DNA from: Shewanella litorisediminis
GTDB taxonomy: Bacteria; Pseudomonadota; Gammaproteobacteria; Enterobacterales; Shewanellaceae
Length of the DNA stretch: 64,000 bases
Direction: 5' to 3'
NCBI RefSeq assembly: GCF_016834455.1
Contig: NZ_CP069213.1
Coordinates: 2,108,501 to 2,172,500, forward strand
Made by a program: the position numbers and the translations under genes. Of the stretch, positions 1-8,134 are shown piece after piece (position 1 is the stretch's first letter; each line of letters begins with the position of its first letter). Below the pieces are notes generated by a model, which was not told the origin of the DNA, did no database searches, and was given only the letters and a program-made list of their open reading frames with translations.

Positions 1-2
1 AA

Positions 3-326
3 AAGTTTTTCGGCAAAATCCGCAGTAAAAACGCCCGCATCGAAGTGGACTTTAGGGTGATAGACCGCAGCCGCGCAGGCGATTCGGTCACCGACGTTGG
101 CTATTACCTCATACGCTTCCATCCCGCCAGTGATACGGGTGAACCAGTGAGCGAATACGCAGGAAAATTTGTCACGGTTTCCAGAAAACAAGCTGACGGC
201 AACTGGCTGCTGTCAATCGATTCCAGCAACCGTTCAGAGCCTAAGTTTTACTATCAGACGCAGCCTGTGGGCGAACTCTATTTCGGGCAAAGGTTCAACT
301 CGCCCGATATGGCCAAAAAACCCTGA
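3..326 (+). CDS. C-terminal part of a probable SnoaL/NTF2-like (DUF4440-type) protein
   Basis: The reading frame is open from the first bases of the window, so the gene starts upstream and only about 107 C-terminal residues are visible. The segment alternates beta-strand-like stretches and ends with a K-F-V-T-V-S-R-K-x3-G-N-W-L-L pattern, which resembles the last strands of small alpha+beta-barrel SnoaL/NTF2-like proteins where a 'dG.W.i..d' motif is typical. No signal peptide or catalytic residue can be judged from this fragment. The stop lies 17 bases before ychJ on the same strand, so the two may be cotranscribed. The family call is an inference from pattern only; another small beta-rich family is possible. 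Confidence 0.5.
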   Translation, partial: KFFGKIRSKNARIEVDFRVIDRSRAGDSVTDVGYYLIRFHPASDTGEPVSEYAGKFVTVSRKQADGNWLLSIDSSNRSEPKFYYQTQPVGELYFGQRFNSPDMAKKP

Positions 327-343
327 ATTGCGAGCTTGATACC

Positions 344-802
344 ATGTCGACACCCTGCCCTTGTGGCCCAGGAAGCTATCACAGCTGCTGCGAGCCCTAT
401 CACGCCGGTAAGAAATCCGCCCCCACGCCAGAGGCCTTGATGCGATCTCGCTACAGCGCCTTCGTGCTTAAACTGTGGGATTATTTGATTGCAACCCACC
501 ACCCAAGCCATCTCCATGGACTCACGCAAACCCTGCTGGCCGAAGGCCCACACCCGCAGTGGCGAGGCCTCACGGTGCACGACAGCCAATTTGATAACCT
601 GAGCGGAGAGGTGTTTTTCACGGCGTGGTATCGGGATGACGACAGATTGGATGGCATGTGTGAGCGCTCATCCTTCGTTTTCGAGCAAGGTCAATGGTTT
701 TACACCCAAGGGAAGCAATATGCGCCAAAGCTTCCCGGTAGAAATGACCCCTGTGTTTGCGGCAGCGGTAAAAAGCTTAAGCAGTGTTGTTTGGGCAAAT
801 AA
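344..802 (+). CDS. ychJ: YchJ family protein with paired SEC-C motifs
   Basis: A 152-residue cytoplasmic protein of the UPF0225/YchJ family. It opens with a Cys-rich motif (CPCGPGSYHSCC) and closes with a SEC-C zinc-binding motif (NDPCVCGSGKKLKQCC), the same metal-binding arrangement that ends SecA. Between them lies an NTF2-like middle domain with the family hallmark 'ALMRSRYSAF' near residue 32. The length equals the usual YchJ length (about 152). Its molecular function is not established; the SEC-C motifs suggest zinc binding and perhaps ribosome or protein association. It lies 17 bases downstream of the partial gene at the window edge and ends just before a perfect bidirectional terminator at 811-848. 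Confidence 0.93.
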   Translation: MSTPCPCGPGSYHSCCEPYHAGKKSAPTPEALMRSRYSAFVLKLWDYLIATHHPSHLHGLTQTLLAEGPHPQWRGLTVHDSQFDNLSGEVFFTAWYRDDDRLDGMCERSSFVFEQGQWFYTQGKQYAPKLPGRNDPCVCGSGKKLKQCCLGK

Positions 803-810
803 CGCAGTCA

Positions 811-848
811 CCATTAAAAAACGCGCCCATGGGCGCGTTTTTTAATGG
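811..848. terminator. Perfect bidirectional Rho-independent terminator
   Basis: An 18-base arm (811-828) is followed by AT and its exact reverse complement (831-848). The GC-rich core GCGCCC/GGGCGC is flanked by A6 on one side and T6 on the other, so it can end transcription of ychJ on the plus strand and of the convergent GGDEF-EAL gene on the minus strand. The stop codon of the minus-strand gene lies inside the hairpin. Confidence 0.93.
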
Positions 849-3019
849 ACGGTGACGACTCTGTCCTGACCGATAAATCTCGAAAACTCCGCCTCGCGCA
901 ATGCCGGGCTATAGAGAAAACCCTGCGCCTGGTGGCACAGATTGGCCGCCAAAAACGCCTCCTGTTCCGGAGTCTCGACCCCTTCTGCCGTCAGAGACAG
1001 ATTCAGTGCCTTGGCCATGGCGATAATGGCGCTCACAATCTCCTGGCTTTCGCGGCTGATGGTGAGATCGGAGATAAACGAGCGGTCAATTTTAATCTTA
1101 CTGATGGGAAACTGCTTCAAATACCGCATCGAGCTGTAACCCGTACCAAAATCATCAATGGCCAGGCCCACCCCCAGCTCCGCCAGCTCCTGGCAAAGAT
1201 TGGTGGCATAGCGAATATCTTCCATCAGCTCGGTTTCGGTAATTTCCAAAATCAGCGTCTTGGGCTTGAGGCGATAGCGGGTCAGCAATTGCCACACCTG
1301 CTCGTACAGATTACCGCTGAAAAACTGCCTGGCAGATACGTTCACATGCATGGAGATATCCAGGTTGTGATGCTGCCACAAGTTAAGCTGCCGACATGCG
1401 GCTTCCAGCACCCAACTGCCAATGGCAGTGATCAGGCCCGATTGTTCTGCAATATCAATGAAAGCGCCGGGATAAAGCACGCCCTTTTTGGGATGATGCC
1501 AACGGATAAGGGCTTCTGCGCCTGTGTAGCGGTCGTTCTGCAAATCACGAAGTGGTTGATAATAAAGCTCAAACTGCCGGCCTCGAATGGCCGAGTGCAG
1601 GTCACGTTCAATCTGTGCATCGTCTTTAAACGCGCTGAGGAGCGTATTATTGAAGATCTGGATGGCTGCGCCCTGCTTCTTCTTGGCGTACTGCACTGCG
1701 ATATCGGCACAGGTCAGAGGCGCAATTAGATTACTGACAGAGGCGATATCCACAATCGCCAGCGCAGGCTTGGGATCAACCTGTTCCCGGCCAATCTGAA
1801 CCGGCGCGGACAAATGCTGATACAGCCGGTTGCTGATGAGTTCCACTTCTGCAATTTGCTTCTCACCCAACAACAAAATGGCAAACTCATCGCTGCCTAC
1901 ACGGGCGATTTCGGTAGCCTTGTTGATATCAGAAAAGTGTCTCAGGCGCCGTGCAATCTCCATAAGGAGCGCATCACCCTGCTCGTGGCCATAGGTATCG
2001 TTAAATCGTTTAAAGCCCACCAAATCAACCAACAACAATTGGCCCTGTTGAGTCCTGTCGAGTACCCGGTTGAAATGGAGCCTGTTATACAGCCCGGTCA
2101 AGGAACAACGCCAGGCAAGGCGTTCCAACTCCTGCTGGTAGTTATGCTGTTCAGAACTATCTTCGCAGGTTACCAGCACATAATAGTTACCGCGCTCAGT
2201 AACGAACTGGCTGGCCTGATAGTTCAGCCAATAGTCACGTCCATCGTAACGCTTAAGCTTCACCTCCCCCTTGGCACTGAGGCCACGGCACACCCGCCCG
2301 AGCACTTCTTCACCAAGCCTCGCGTGCTGCTTGAAAAAATCCAATTGCCGTAAGGAGCGACCAATAACCTTTTCTCGGGGGACGCCCGTAATATCGCCGT
2401 GTGCCTTATTCACGTACTCTACGGCTTCGGTGTGCAGGTTAATGAGCATAAAGACCTGCTCAGACTGCTCTACCGCACTCTTGAACAGGGACAATTTTTC
2501 TTCTTTGTCGTAGGTATTACGGGTCGCCAGCGCCAGCGCCAGCTGATCTGCGACCTGGCTTGCAATATGAAGTTCGCTGTCGGTCCAGCGTGCGCCTATG
2601 CTGCGCTCAAGGCTGAGCACCCCTTCAATATGGCCATTTATCCTAATGGCGACTTCAAGGGCCGAGTGAATACCGTTAGGGGTAAAATAGCAGGACGCCA
2701 GCTCAACGAGTCTTGGATCTTTTGCCACATCAAAGGCATCGATGTGACGTCGGCTCTCGAGCTCTTTCAGATACAAGGGGCAGTCGGCAATTTGGGTGGG
2801 GCGCCGTGCACAGGGTTCGAGGCGGCTTTTTCCGAAGTGTGCCACCTGATGCTGGCTTGACAGCTGCGCATCAAAAGCCCACACACTGGCATCACACAAC
2901 CCCAGTGTTTGACACAAGAGTTCTGTGGCCAGTTCGGCGGTTTTTTCGAAGTCACCTTGCTGCTTGGCAGCCGAGTGAACTATTTGATCGACCAGATATT
3001 GATATTTACGCCTTTTCAC
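842..3019 (-). CDS. GAF-PAS-GGDEF-EAL cyclic-di-GMP signalling protein
   Basis: A 725-residue cytoplasmic protein without obvious membrane segments. Order of domains: GAF-like sensor (about residues 10-160), PAS (about 175-290, with 'DITGVPREKVIGRSL'), GGDEF (about 300-460) and EAL (about 470-720). The GGDEF signature reads GSDEF, a variant that may or may not retain cyclase activity. The EAL half is well preserved: EALIRWHHP, the ITETE segment, DDFGTGYSS and AEGVE, so phosphodiesterase activity is likely. It therefore probably degrades c-di-GMP in response to a signal read by GAF/PAS. It stands alone on the minus strand, convergent with ychJ, and shares that gene's terminator. The signal it senses cannot be read from the sequence. 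Confidence 0.92.
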   Translation of the reverse strand: MKRRKYQYLVDQIVHSAAKQQGDFEKTAELATELLCQTLGLCDASVWAFDAQLSSQHQVAHFGKSRLEPCARRPTQIADCPLYLKELESRRHIDAFDVAKDPRLVELASCYFTPNGIHSALEVAIRINGHIEGVLSLERSIGARWTDSELHIASQVADQLALALATRNTYDKEEKLSLFKSAVEQSEQVFMLINLHTEAVEYVNKAHGDITGVPREKVIGRSLRQLDFFKQHARLGEEVLGRVCRGLSAKGEVKLKRYDGRDYWLNYQASQFVTERGNYYVLVTCEDSSEQHNYQQELERLAWRCSLTGLYNRLHFNRVLDRTQQGQLLLVDLVGFKRFNDTYGHEQGDALLMEIARRLRHFSDINKATEIARVGSDEFAILLLGEKQIAEVELISNRLYQHLSAPVQIGREQVDPKPALAIVDIASVSNLIAPLTCADIAVQYAKKKQGAAIQIFNNTLLSAFKDDAQIERDLHSAIRGRQFELYYQPLRDLQNDRYTGAEALIRWHHPKKGVLYPGAFIDIAEQSGLITAIGSWVLEAACRQLNLWQHHNLDISMHVNVSARQFFSGNLYEQVWQLLTRYRLKPKTLILEITETELMEDIRYATNLCQELAELGVGLAIDDFGTGYSSMRYLKQFPISKIKIDRSFISDLTISRESQEIVSAIIAMAKALNLSLTAEGVETPEQEAFLAANLCHQAQGFLYSPALREAEFSRFIGQDRVVTVH

Positions 3020-3155
3020 TCAGTTCCCTAAATCCCAGGGTGCGGGAAACGACGGACGTCTGTGCGCCCTATTGTAAATTATTGTTATTTTTTATTGGTT
3101 TTCGACTGTACATCAGCTGATTACTTTGTAGCAACAGCGCGTACAATTAATTTTT

Positions 3156-3443
3156 TCACAGACCCTGCTCCAATTGAAAAATCATTTTTTCGGCGGCCAC
3201 GTCAAAGTTGAGCCTGAGGCGGAACCCTGCGTCAGTGGGGTCAATCTGACCTGTTACGTCGCCAAAACGGGTTACAGCCAAATCAAGCAAGTACTGCGCT
3301 CTAACATCGGCGTCTTCGCCTGAAAGCTCTAACGTAAGAACAGTATCTTCTTCTCCTATAACAGCACCTATGTCGACAAAGCTTCCACAGTCGGTGCAGG
3401 TATCATTAACACTGGATGATTGATTCGTTTTGATGGCCTTCAT
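3156..3443 (-). CDS. YfcZ/YiiS family small protein (DUF406)
   Basis: A 95-residue protein starting at the ATG at 3443. This start is chosen because AGAAGGAG sits nine bases upstream, although the frame stays open further upstream. A Cys pair (CTDCGSFVDIGAVI) followed by an acidic, beta-rich middle and the C-terminal 'AEKMIFQLEQGL' match the family of YfcZ/YiiS, small cytoplasmic proteins of unknown function in enterobacteria, Vibrio and Shewanella. It lies 95 bases downstream of the VC2046-like gene on the same strand. The gap holds a TATAAT hexamer (3501-3506 on the minus strand) with no good -35, so an internal promoter is possible. Confidence 0.8.
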   Translation of the reverse strand: MKAIKTNQSSSVNDTCTDCGSFVDIGAVIGEEDTVLTLELSGEDADVRAQYLLDLAVTRFGDVTGQIDPTDAGFRLRLNFDVAAEKMIFQLEQGL

Positions 3444-3538
3444 GACGCCAAACTCCTTCTGATAGCCCTGCTGGGGGTTAATTGGGTGCAATTACCCACA
3501 ATTATAGGTAAATGCGCGACGCCAAACCCTGTGTTGGG

Positions 3539-4051
3539 TCAAACCATGGCCATCAGATTTCGGCTGTCAGGATGCTCCATGAGTTTTTCCAGAGCACGCT
3601 GCGCTTCGAGTATGTCGGTAAAATGCTGGTGTGAGGGTAGTGCTGGACGCTCGTCCGAATAATACCGACGCTGCACAGTGGGAGAGCAGTTACTCAGTGC
3701 AATTAGCATGTCGGCAGGAACATCACCCCGTATCACCAAAGGCTCGGGCAAGAGGGCTTCTGTCAGATGAAACGCCTTTTTGCCAAAGGTTCGGAATACA
3801 CCGCTGTTATCCATACAGTCTTCGGCGCCGGGCGTGGCAATCAAGGGTTGCTTAGGGGGCAGTTCGAATTGTTTGTTCAGCCTTTGCTCAACCGACTCAT
3901 TGGGGGATAGACAAAACTCTGCAAAATCACGGGCATCCTGGGACAACATGGCCAAAATCAGGCCAAAGTCACCCCTGCGCCCGTCTTCCACAGCGCGGGC
4001 AAGGCGGTCACCTACTTGGCTTTCATTGACTAAACCAGCAGCAATTTGCAT
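3539..4051 (-). CDS. VC2046/SO_2500-like protein of unknown function
   Basis: A 170-residue soluble protein resembling the small VC2046/SO_2500 family restricted to Vibrio, Shewanella and relatives; this is recognised from general sequence character and context, not from a search. It is mostly helical at the N-terminus, with an acidic region and a C-terminal amphipathic helix (ILEAQRALEKLMEHP). No catalytic motif, signal peptide or membrane segment is visible. No strong ribosome binding site precedes the ATG at 4051, so the start is provisional. It is divergent from the tRNA-Tyr cluster and upstream of the yfcZ-like gene. Confidence 0.65.
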   Translation of the reverse strand: MQIAAGLVNESQVGDRLARAVEDGRRGDFGLILAMLSQDARDFAEFCLSPNESVEQRLNKQFELPPKQPLIATPGAEDCMDNSGVFRTFGKKAFHLTEALLPEPLVIRGDVPADMLIALSNCSPTVQRRYYSDERPALPSHQHFTDILEAQRALEKLMEHPDSRNLMAMV

Positions 4052-4132
4052 AAAAAAACGTCACAAAAACAGGTTGTTGTCATTTAATCGACCAATCGGC
4101 GACTAACTTTAGCCTTTTTTGCAAATTTAGCC

Positions 4133-4161
4133 TTTACATGACAATAGATTCTGCTTACTAT
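4133..4161 (+). promoter_or_regulatory. Sigma-70 promoter of the tRNA-Tyr cluster
   Basis: -35 TTTACA (4133-4138), 17-base spacer, -10 TACTAT (4156-4161), followed by a GC-rich discriminator (TGCCGCCGC), the kind of discriminator found on stable-RNA promoters under stringent control. The first tRNA begins 15 bases downstream of the -10. Confidence 0.82.
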
Positions 4162-4176
4162 TGCCGCCGCTGATGA

Positions 4177-4261
4177 GGAGGGGTTCCCGAGTGGCCAAAG
4201 GGATCAGACTGTAAATCTGACGGCTCCGCCTTCGAAGGTTCGAATCCTTCTCCCTCCACCA
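4177..4261 (+). tRNA. tRNA-Tyr (GUA), copy 1
   Basis: An 85-base class II tRNA with anticodon GTA in the loop CTGTAAA. The acceptor stem GGAGGGG pairs with TCCCTCC (one G-T), followed by A and an encoded CCA. The long variable arm and the GAAGG-TTCGAAT-CCTTC T-arm are typical of tRNA-Tyr. Identical in sequence to copies 2 and 3. Confidence 0.97.
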
Positions 4262-4298
4262 CTTCAGCAACGCAAAAAATGTAAAGCAAGAAACTTGT

Positions 4299-4383
4299 GG
4301 AGGGGTTCCCGAGTGGCCAAAGGGATCAGACTGTAAATCTGACGGCTCCGCCTTCGAAGGTTCGAATCCTTCTCCCTCCACCA
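4299..4383 (+). tRNA. tRNA-Tyr (GUA), copy 2
   Basis: Identical 85-base copy of the preceding tRNA-Tyr, including the encoded CCA; separated from it by 37 bases and cotranscribed from the same promoter. Confidence 0.97.
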
Positions 4384-4410
4384 CTTGTTTCTTTCACTTT
4401 ACGCCCTGAT

Positions 4411-4495
4411 GGAGGGGTTCCCGAGTGGCCAAAGGGATCAGACTGTAAATCTGACGGCTCCGCCTTCGAAGGTTCGAATCCTTCTCCCTCCACCA
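4411..4495 (+). tRNA. tRNA-Tyr (GUA), copy 3
   Basis: Third identical 85-base copy, 27 bases after copy 2. No clear terminator follows; processing or Rho-dependent termination probably sets the 3' end. Confidence 0.97.
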
Positions 4496-4659
4496 TCTTC
4501 TCTGCCCTAGCGGCCGTCTCAAACTGAAATTCATCTCTCGTATTCAATTATTCCAGTCCCAAGAAACATATTAACTGTATCGGCTTTGATCCCGATGCTG
4601 TGAAATCCGCTTGATTTTGCTTATTATCCAAGCTCGTATCGCAACACACAGGACTCCCC

Positions 4660-5730
4660 ATGAGCCTTCCCATTTGCACCAATTGGGTAGCCAATGCCAT
4701 CGGCAAAATCGAAGCCGACTTTCAGCGCAGCGCCGACACCCACCTGATCAAGCTTGAGTTGCCGATGCTTGAAGGTATCGACATCTATTTAAAAGACGAA
4801 AGTACCCATCCCACCGGTAGTCTCAAGCATCGCCTGGCTCGCTCACTGTTTTTGTACGCGCTGTGTAATGGCTGGATAAAAGAAGGCACCGCAGTCATTG
4901 AGTCGTCATCGGGCAGTACGGCAGTGTCAGAGGCCTATTTCGCCCGTCTGCTGGGATTACCCTTCATAGCGGTCATGCCAAAGAGCACCGCCAAGCGCAA
5001 AATCGAGCAAATTGAGTTCTACGGCGGACGTTGCCACTTTGTGGAACATTCCAGCGAAATTTACGCCGAGTCAGAAAAGCTCGCCAAAGAACTGAATGGC
5101 CACTACATGGATCAGTTCACTTACGCCGAACGGGCCACCGACTGGCGCGGTAACAACAACATTGCCAATGCCATTTTTGGTCAGATGGAGCGCGAACCTC
5201 ACCCTATCCCCAGCTGGATTGTGATGAGCCCCGGTACCGGCGGCACCTCGGCCACCATAGGCCGCTATATCCGCTATCAGCGCCTCGCCACCAAACTCTT
5301 GGTGGTTGACCCCCAGCACTCGGTATTCTACGACTATTTCATAAGTGGCGATGCCGGCATTACCTGCGAGAAAGGCAGCTGTATTGAAGGCATTGGCCGT
5401 CCCAGAGTGGAGCCTTCGTTCATTCCCGGCGTGGTGGATGAGATGCTGAAAGTGCCAGATGTTGATTCCATCGCCACCATGTATTGGCTTGAGTCCCTGA
5501 TTGGCCGAAAAACCGGCCCTTCTACCGGTACCAACCTGTATGGCGCACTCAAGCTGGCCTCACAAATGAATGCTCGGGGCGAAACCGGCAGCATAGTGAC
5601 CCTGATTTGCGATCCGGGGGAGCGCTATCTGGATACCTACTACAACAGCGCCTGGGTCAGCACCCATATTGGCGATATCACGGCATCAAGCGCAGCACTT
5701 GGCGCCTTCAATGAAAGCGGCAAGCTCTGA
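4660..5730 (+). CDS. PLP-dependent cysteine synthase family protein (possible L-cysteine desulfhydrase)
   Basis: A 356-residue fold-type II PLP enzyme. The Schiff-base lysine is in 'HPTGSLKHR' (about residue 55), and '[13 protein letters not shown]' (about residue 190) forms the phosphate-binding Gly-rich loop. It belongs to the cysteine synthase/cystathionine beta-synthase superfamily, but the long C-terminus ([12 protein letters not shown], then [13 protein letters not shown]) and the divergent substrate loop resemble the Cds1-type L-cysteine desulfhydrases more than CysK/CysM. It may thus release H2S from cysteine rather than make cysteine; this is inference. Monocistronic: a tRNA cluster lies upstream and a terminator at 5752-5773 directly downstream. 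Confidence 0.85.
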   Translation: MSLPICTNWVANAIGKIEADFQRSADTHLIKLELPMLEGIDIYLKDESTHPTGSLKHRLARSLFLYALCNGWIKEGTAVIESSSGSTAVSEAYFARLLGLPFIAVMPKSTAKRKIEQIEFYGGRCHFVEHSSEIYAESEKLAKELNGHYMDQFTYAERATDWRGNNNIANAIFGQMEREPHPIPSWIVMSPGTGGTSATIGRYIRYQRLATKLLVVDPQHSVFYDYFISGDAGITCEKGSCIEGIGRPRVEPSFIPGVVDEMLKVPDVDSIATMYWLESLIGRKTGPSTGTNLYGALKLASQMNARGETGSIVTLICDPGERYLDTYYNSAWVSTHIGDITASSAALGAFNESGKL

Positions 5731-5751
5731 ACTGCGCCATGCCCAAACTAA

Positions 5752-5773
5752 AAAAGCTCCCGAGGGAGCTTTT
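5752..5773. terminator. Rho-independent terminator
   Basis: AAAAGCTCCC (5752-5761) and GGGAGCTTTT (5764-5773) form a short hairpin with A and T runs on either side. It lies between the convergent cysteine-synthase-like gene and queE and can serve both strands. Confidence 0.82.
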
Positions 5774-5819
5774 CTATTTCAATGATGCTTAGCCGCGGCC
5801 AGGCACCTCGCGTAGCAAA

Positions 5820-6491
5820 TCAATCGATATTCAAATACTTATGAGTTTGAATCGACAGGCGCCAATTACGGGCAATGCAGGTTTTCATCGCAAGCTCGGT
5901 GGCACGGGGCTTTTGGCTGATGGGCTGCAAACAGACAGTTTTGCTGCTGATATCTATGCCTTCAAGCAGCGCATCGAGCTCGTCGATATGTGCATCAGTA
6001 GCCACAGGGTGTTTGATTTCATTGGCACGCTCAAGCGCCTGTGTCAGTACAGGGTAGCCGCCTTTCATATTGACCTTGGGTGACACTGTCACATAGGTGT
6101 TGTCAGAGCAGCGCACCTCAAAGGTGCCGCTGGTTTCTATCTGGCAGTGAAGACCGGCCGCTTCAAAGCCTTCTGTCAGGTCAGTCAGGTCGTGCATACA
6201 AGGCTCACCACCGGTGATAACCACCAGTTTTGCTGTAAAGCCCTTTTCATTGAACGCATCAACCAGGGACGCGGCCGAATGCATGGCCCAGCGGCCAATG
6301 CTGCCATCTACCTGAATAACATCCGCAGGCGCCACCTTGTTTTGCTCCAGTACATCCCAGGTTTGGGCGGTATCGCACCAGGGACAGGCAACAGGACAAC
6401 CCTGCAGACGCACGAAGATAGCTGGCAGGCCGGTGTGGCTGCCCTCGCCCTGAATGGTTTCAAACACTTCGTTGACGGGATACTCGGTCAT
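5820..6491 (-). CDS. queE: 7-carboxy-7-deazaguanine synthase QueE
   Basis: Radical SAM enzyme that contracts the ring of 6-carboxy-tetrahydropterin to 7-carboxy-7-deazaguanine in queuosine synthesis. The start at 6491 gives 223 residues, the length of the E. coli protein, and the N-terminus MTEYPVNEVFETIQGEG matches the family closely; the open frame extends 18 codons further but those residues are not family-like. The [4Fe-4S]-binding motif is C-x3-C-x2-C (CPVACPWC, about residue 31), followed by the 'TGGEP' SAM-binding motif near residue 80. It is divergent from queC, which acts at the next step; a 191-base intergenic region holds the promoters. Confidence 0.96.
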   Translation of the reverse strand: MTEYPVNEVFETIQGEGSHTGLPAIFVRLQGCPVACPWCDTAQTWDVLEQNKVAPADVIQVDGSIGRWAMHSAASLVDAFNEKGFTAKLVVITGGEPCMHDLTDLTEGFEAAGLHCQIETSGTFEVRCSDNTYVTVSPKVNMKGGYPVLTQALERANEIKHPVATDAHIDELDALLEGIDISSKTVCLQPISQKPRATELAMKTCIARNWRLSIQTHKYLNID

Positions 6492-6617
6492 CAAAAATTG
6501 CTCTGCTGTTGTCCATGCCCTGATGGGCAAACACTGGATACTCAATACGGCCGGGTGTTATAGAAGATTTTTGCGTTGGATTCAAGGGAACTTTTCCTGT
6601 GCACTTGCAAGGGTGCT

Positions 6618-6646
6618 TTGATGCCGCACCGCCGCTGGGATACACT
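6618..6646 (+). promoter_or_regulatory. Probable sigma-70 promoter of queC
   Basis: -35 TTGATG (6618-6623), 17-base spacer, -10 TACACT (6641-6646), about 30 bases before the queC start. No preQ1 riboswitch-like fold was recognised in this leader. Confidence 0.65.
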
Positions 6647-6682
6647 ATATCCCCAAAAGTTTAACTCAGTATCGGTTTTTCC

Positions 6683-7375
6683 ATGTCCAAAGCAGTCGTC
6701 GTTTTCAGTGGTGGTCAGGATTCCACTACCTGTTTGGTGCAGGCTCTGTCGCAGTTTGATGAAGTGCATGCCATCACCTTTGATTATGGTCAGCGCCACA
6801 GTGAAGAAATTGAAGTGGCCAAGGCACTGGCAAACGAGCTTGGGTGTGCGTCCCACAAAATCATGGACGTATCCCTGCTGGGTGAACTTGCCATCAGCGC
6901 CCTCACCCGGGACGCTATCCCGGTTTCCCACGAACTGATGGAAAATGGCCTGCCCAACACTTTTGTGCCGGGTCGAAATATCCTTTTCTTAACGCTGGCT
7001 GGCATTTACGCTTACCAACTGGGCGCAGACACAGTTATCACCGGCGTGTGTGAAACCGACTTCTCCGGTTACCCTGATTGCCGTAACGACTTCATCAAGG
7101 CCATGGAGCAGGCACTCAATCTTGGCATGGACAAGAAGCTGGAAATCCGCACACCACTGATGTGGCTCAATAAAGCTGAAACCTGGGCGCTGGCCGACCG
7201 TTACGGCAAACTTGAGCTGGTACGCAATCAGACCCTAACCTGCTACAACGGTATCCGTGGCGATGGCTGTGGCGACTGCCCCGCCTGCTTGCTGCGACGC
7301 CGTGGCCTTGAAGATTACCTCTCCAACCGTGACGCGGTAAACGCCGAACTTGCCAATAAGACGGCCGCCAATTGA
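6683..7375 (+). CDS. queC: 7-cyano-7-deazaguanine synthase QueC
   Basis: ATP-dependent ligase that turns 7-carboxy-7-deazaguanine into preQ0 with ammonia, in the queuosine pathway. 230 residues, the usual length. The PP-loop ATP pyrophosphatase motif SGGQDSTT lies at residues 9-16, and the zinc-binding cysteine cluster (C-x7-C-x2-C-x2-C in '[16 protein letters not shown]') lies near residue 190. It is divergent from queE. Its stop codon overlaps the TTG start of the rhombosortase gene, so the two are translationally coupled although functionally unrelated. Confidence 0.97.
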   Translation: MSKAVVVFSGGQDSTTCLVQALSQFDEVHAITFDYGQRHSEEIEVAKALANELGCASHKIMDVSLLGELAISALTRDAIPVSHELMENGLPNTFVPGRNILFLTLAGIYAYQLGADTVITGVCETDFSGYPDCRNDFIKAMEQALNLGMDKKLEIRTPLMWLNKAETWALADRYGKLELVRNQTLTCYNGIRGDGCGDCPACLLRRRGLEDYLSNRDAVNAELANKTAAN

Positions 7376-7989
7376 GTCTACAGCCGCTCTCGAGTCTGCT
7401 GCCTTCCATAGACAAACGGCTGCTGATGGTTGGCGCCGTGCTGACGCTGCTGTGCACAGTGCTCTATTTTTTGCCTGTTGATGGGAAGCTTAACTGGCAA
7501 AGGCAGCTCATCGGCGTAGGGGAATACTGGCGCCTTATCAGCGGCAATTTGCTGCACACCAATCACTGGCACCTGCTGATGAATCTGGCAGGCTTCTGGG
7601 TCATATTAAGCCTGCATCACTTTCATTACCGCATCGCAGGCCTGCTTTTACTGCTGTTGATACTTTGCCTCGGTGAAGGTGTTGGTCTGTACCTGTTTTA
7701 CCCAAGCCTTCATTCGTATGTGGGCCTGAGCGGTATATTGCACGGTTTCTTTGGCTTTGGCGCCATAATGGACATCAAACGTGGGATCACATCCGGTTGG
7801 CTGCTGCTGATTGGCCTGTGTTTGAAGGTTGGCTATGAGCAGCTATATGGCGCCAGCAGCGATGTGACTCAGATGATAGGTGCGCGGGTGGCAACCGAGT
7901 CGCATCTGGTTGGCGCTGTGCTTGGCATCATGTTCGGGGTAGGCTATCTCGCTTATGCCCGGCTTGTCACTGCGAGGGTGGCTGCTTAA
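7372..7989 (+). CDS. rrtA: Rhombosortase (rhomboid-type GlyGly-CTERM protease)
   Basis: A 205-residue integral membrane serine protease of the rhomboid superfamily. It has about six hydrophobic segments, the GxSG catalytic serine motif in '[13 protein letters not shown]' (about residue 120) and the catalytic histidine in 'ATESHLVGA' (about residue 180). The small size and the '[10 protein letters not shown]' segment fit rhombosortases, which cleave the GlyGly-CTERM tail of proteins exported by type II secretion in Vibrio and Shewanella. The proposed TTG start at 7372 overlaps the queC stop by four bases. A later ATG at about residue 19 is an alternative but would trim the first membrane segment. 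No GlyGly-CTERM substrate is visible in this window, which is normal because substrates are unlinked. Confidence 0.85.
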   Translation: MSLQPLSSLLPSIDKRLLMVGAVLTLLCTVLYFLPVDGKLNWQRQLIGVGEYWRLISGNLLHTNHWHLLMNLAGFWVILSLHHFHYRIAGLLLLLLILCLGEGVGLYLFYPSLHSYVGLSGILHGFFGFGAIMDIKRGITSGWLLLIGLCLKVGYEQLYGASSDVTQMIGARVATESHLVGAVLGIMFGVGYLAYARLVTARVAA

Positions 7990-8021
7990 CCGAACCATCA
8001 ACCATGGGATGGGCCTAATAA

Positions 8022-8045
8022 AAACACGCGCCGATGCGCGTGTTT
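8022..8045. terminator. Rho-independent terminator between rhombosortase gene and uvrB
   Basis: AAACACGCGC (8022-8031), loop CGAT, GCGCGTGTTT (8036-8045). The T tract is longer on the minus strand, so it probably terminates uvrB best, with some effect on the plus-strand genes. Confidence 0.85.
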
Positions 8046-8134
8046 CTATTTCTGAACCAGTCCTGAATCCACTGCGAGGCGTAACCGTATTTCACTTCAC
8101 GTTCTTACGCAGCGGCTTCAGCGAGTAACGACGG

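Noticed and set aside
845..1729. A 294-codon plus-strand frame opposite the GGDEF-EAL gene.
   Set aside because: It is antisense to the conserved EAL domain and has no family resemblance or start signal.
4127..4547. Several overlapping frames with repeated GEGFEPSKAEPSDLQ-like sequence.
   Set aside because: They are translations of the tRNA-Tyr genes.
6546..6682. Possible preQ1 riboswitch between queE and queC.
   Set aside because: The sequence lacks the C-rich loop and A-rich tail pattern of preQ1 aptamers; only a plain promoter was seen.
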